Positions 4,834 through 6,682 of a stretch of 6,682 bases of DNA are shown here, in pieces. The DNA is taken from assembly GCA_903904495.1 (NCBI GenBank), contig CAIVCU010000382.1:1-6682 (forward strand). Direction: 5' to 3'. Under the pieces are notes generated by a model. The model searched no databases. It was not told the origin of the DNA and saw only the letters and a program-made list of their open reading frames with translations. Positions within the stretch are counted from its first letter, which is position 1, and the number at the start of each line of letters is the position of its first letter. Made by a program: the position numbers and the translations under genes. Source of the stretch: an uncultured Chlorobiaceae bacterium (GTDB taxonomy: Bacteria; Bacteroidota; Chlorobiia; Chlorobiales; Chlorobiaceae).

Positions 4834-6682
4834 TCACGATGCCGTCACGGACCGATCTTGTTCATGTTGTAGAACCTCTTCAAGAAGATTCCCTGCTTCC
4901 ACAATGGGAGATGCCGGACCGGTAATACGCTCCTGGAGATGCTGGAATACGATAAAGAGCACTGGCACTATAAAAACACCAAGCACCATACCCATAAACA
5001 TACCGCCAATAGCTGCTGCACCGATAGAGTGGTTGCCCTGTGCAGTCGGACCGGAAACAAAAAGAAGAGGAAGAAGACCCGCAATAAAAGCGAGCGAGGT
5101 CATAAGAATAGGCCTTAGTCTTGCCTTTGCGCCTGAAATAGCTGATGCAGAAAGGGACATGCCTTCAATCCTTCGCTGAAGTGCAAACTCAACAATCAGA
5201 ATCGCGTTTTTGGCCAGCAGACCAATCAGCATGATAACAGCAACCTGGACATAGATGTTGTTAGCTATCCCTGCCAGTTTTATACCGCAAAAAACACCAA
5301 GTAACCCTGTCGGGATGGAGAGCATCACGGCTAGAGGAAGCAGATAGCTTTCAAAAAGGCCTGAAAGGAGAAAATAGACAAAAACTATAGAGAGCATGAA
5401 GATAAGGATCAGTCCCCCGCTCGACTCAATTTCTTCACGGCTCTGACCTTTCCAGTCATAGCTGTAACCTAGGGGAAGGTGAGTTTTTGAGACCTCGTCG
5501 ACCGCCTTGATTGCCTGACCGGTACTGAACCCCGGCTTTACAACAGCGTTGACTGAAATTGCATTAAAGAGGTTAAAATGGTCAACTGATTCAGTGCCAT
5601 AGACCCGTTTCAAGGTTATCACTGAACTGACCGGCACCATTTCGCCTCGAGAATTTTTTACAAAGATACCCTGCATGGATGCCGGCTCAGCACGGTCGTT
5701 AGATTCGGACTGCATGATAACGCGGTAGTACTTGCCGAAACGGTTGAAGTCTGATGCCTGTATGCTTCCGTAGTAGGCCTGAAGAACCGTCAGAAGATCG
5801 CTGACGTTAACGCCAAGCTGGGCGGCCTTGATATTATCGACCTGAAGTTCATATTGGGGAAATGTTGCCTTGAACGTTGTGAACGCAAATCCTATTTCCG
5901 GACGTTTCATCAATTCACTGAGAAATCCCTCAGCCACATTTCCGAACTTGTCGAGACGCCCCCCGGTTCGATCCTGCAGAACAAATTCAAGACCTCCAAC
6001 AGCACTGAAACCCGGAACTGTCGGCTGCGCAAGGGCAAAAAACGATCCTTCCCTGTTACTCAGATTTTTGGTTATCGTGGCAAGAATCGTTTTGATATTG
6101 CCATCAGGACCACGATCCTTATGGTCTTTAAGCTGAATAAAAAGGAGACCCGAAGAGGGAGAGGAACTTCGAGAAAGGATGTTAATACCGGCAACAGATA
6201 TCACCTTTTGGAGTGCGGGCATGGTTTTGCGCAGGGTTACTACTGCACGGTCCATGGTTTCCTTGGTACGGGCAAATGACGCGCCGGGTGGAAGCGTGAC
6301 AGAGACAATCACAAACCCGTTATCTTCATCAGGGATAAATCCGGTCGGCAGCGTTTTGAACAGCCAGAATGAAAGCCCTATCATCACAGCTAAAAGAGTA
6401 AAAGAAATGCGTTTATTGCGAATCAAATAGACCAGGCTGCCTATATATTTTTTTTTCAACGCTTCAAACCCTGTATTGAAGGCTACAAAAAAACGATGAC
6501 CGAATGCTCCGAATTTTTTCAGCTTTTCGTGTTTACCTCCGCTGCTTTCCTGATGCAGATCCCGGAGAAAAAGGGCACAGAGAGCAGGACTGAGCGTCAA
6601 GGCGTTAACTGCGGAGATAAGAATTGCAATGGCAAGAGTAAAAGCGAACTGACGATAAAAAACACCGGTTGAGCCTTGAAGA
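4834..6682 (-). CDS. RND efflux pump inner-membrane transporter, HAE1 (AcrB-like) family, 5' part outside window
   Basis: The proton-driven pump of a tripartite exporter; it takes drugs or other amphiphiles from periplasm or inner membrane into the outer-membrane channel. The frame is open to the right edge, so the TTG near 6600 is not the start: upstream codons read GSTGVFYRQFAFTLAIAIL, which is family sequence. About 615 of the usual 1,040-1,070 residues are visible. In order they are the end of TM6 (LTLSPALCALFLR), TM7, the GFIPDEDNG motif, the second porter half, PGFSAVGGLEF, a docking segment (TTFKATFPQYELQVD) and TM8-TM12. In TM10, GLLAKNAILIVEFA carries the Lys (codon at 5211-5209) that matches AcrB Lys940. 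RLRPILMTSLAF in TM11 carries the relay Arg. The Asp pair of TM4 lies outside the window. The C-terminal tail is short and polar. The channel gene follows; the adaptor gene is expected upstream, beyond the right edge. Substrate cannot be read from the sequence. Confidence 0.97.
   Translation of the reverse strand, partial: LQGSTGVFYRQFAFTLAIAILISAVNALTLSPALCALFLRDLHQESSGGKHEKLKKFGAFGHRFFVAFNTGFEALKKKYIGSLVYLIRNKRISFTLLAVMIGLSFWLFKTLPTGFIPDEDNGFVIVSVTLPPGASFARTKETMDRAVVTLRKTMPALQKVISVAGINILSRSSSPSSGLLFIQLKDHKDRGPDGNIKTILATITKNLSNREGSFFALAQPTVPGFSAVGGLEFVLQDRTGGRLDKFGNVAEGFLSELMKRPEIGFAFTTFKATFPQYELQVDNIKAAQLGVNVSDLLTVLQAYYGSIQASDFNRFGKYYRVIMQSESNDRAEPASMQGIFVKNSRGEMVPVSSVITLKRVYGTESVDHFNLFNAISVNAVVKPGFSTGQAIKAVDEVSKTHLPLGYSYDWKGQSREEIESSGGLILIFMLSIVFVYFLLSGLFESYLLPLAVMLSIPTGLLGVFCGIKLAGIANNIYVQVAVIMLIGLLAKNAILIVEFALQRRIEGMSLSASAISGAKARLRPILMTSLAFIAGLLPLLFVSGPTAQGNHSIGAAAIGGMFMGMVLGVFIVPVLFIVFQHLQERITGPASPIVEAGNLLEEVLQHEQDRSVTAS

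Noticed and set aside
4270..5179. Plus-strand frames over the channel and pump genes
   Set aside because: Antisense to strongly conserved efflux genes, without ribosome sites or recognisable products.

Overview
The window appears to be a piece of a Gram-negative bacterial chromosome. A decaying prophage fragment on the left abuts ordinary chromosomal genes on the right. A lipoprotein of the outer-membrane factor type and an RND inner-membrane pump require a double-membrane cell. The overall style (moderate GC, a bacterial-type ferredoxin-NADP reductase, a Cys-rich pentapeptide-repeat protein) reminds me of green sulfur bacteria (Chlorobiaceae) or relatives. That assignment is an impression; the window holds no marker gene that would prove it.

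Left part, about 1-1300, reads on the minus strand. At the far left is the intact N-terminal part (79 codons, running off the edge) of a small phage-type hypothetical protein. Upstream of it, 371-1050 is a wrecked head-morphogenesis gene of the SPP1 gp7 / Mu gpF type. It still shows RAMMITRTETAFA and the Cys-rich C-terminus, but it is broken by three in-frame stops and one frameshift. Directly fused to its 5' side, 1052-1288 is a scrap of a tyrosine recombinase (integrase) around the first catalytic Arg, with a TGA where the family has a conserved Trp. Integrase and head genes normally lie far apart in a prophage, so this looks like an internal-deletion junction. The plus-strand open frames in this part are shadows.

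Middle part, 1434-3388. A well-formed 111-residue acidic orphan gene (plus strand) converges on a ferredoxin-NADP reductase gene (minus strand). They share a near-perfect hairpin at 1782-1828 that can terminate transcription both ways. A 179-base divergent intergenic region separates the reductase from a 191-residue pentapeptide-repeat protein (plus strand), which lacks a clear Shine-Dalgarno and may be leaderless.

Right part, 3398-6682, minus strand: the last two genes of a tripartite efflux operon. The C-terminal ~615 residues of an HAE1-family RND pump are followed at once by its NodT/OprM-type outer-membrane channel lipoprotein. The periplasmic adaptor gene and the N-terminal part of the pump would lie beyond the right edge. 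The pump couples proton influx to drug or solute export from periplasm to exterior through the channel. No wholly new system is evident; the most unusual material is the fused prophage wreckage and the small orphan gene beside it.
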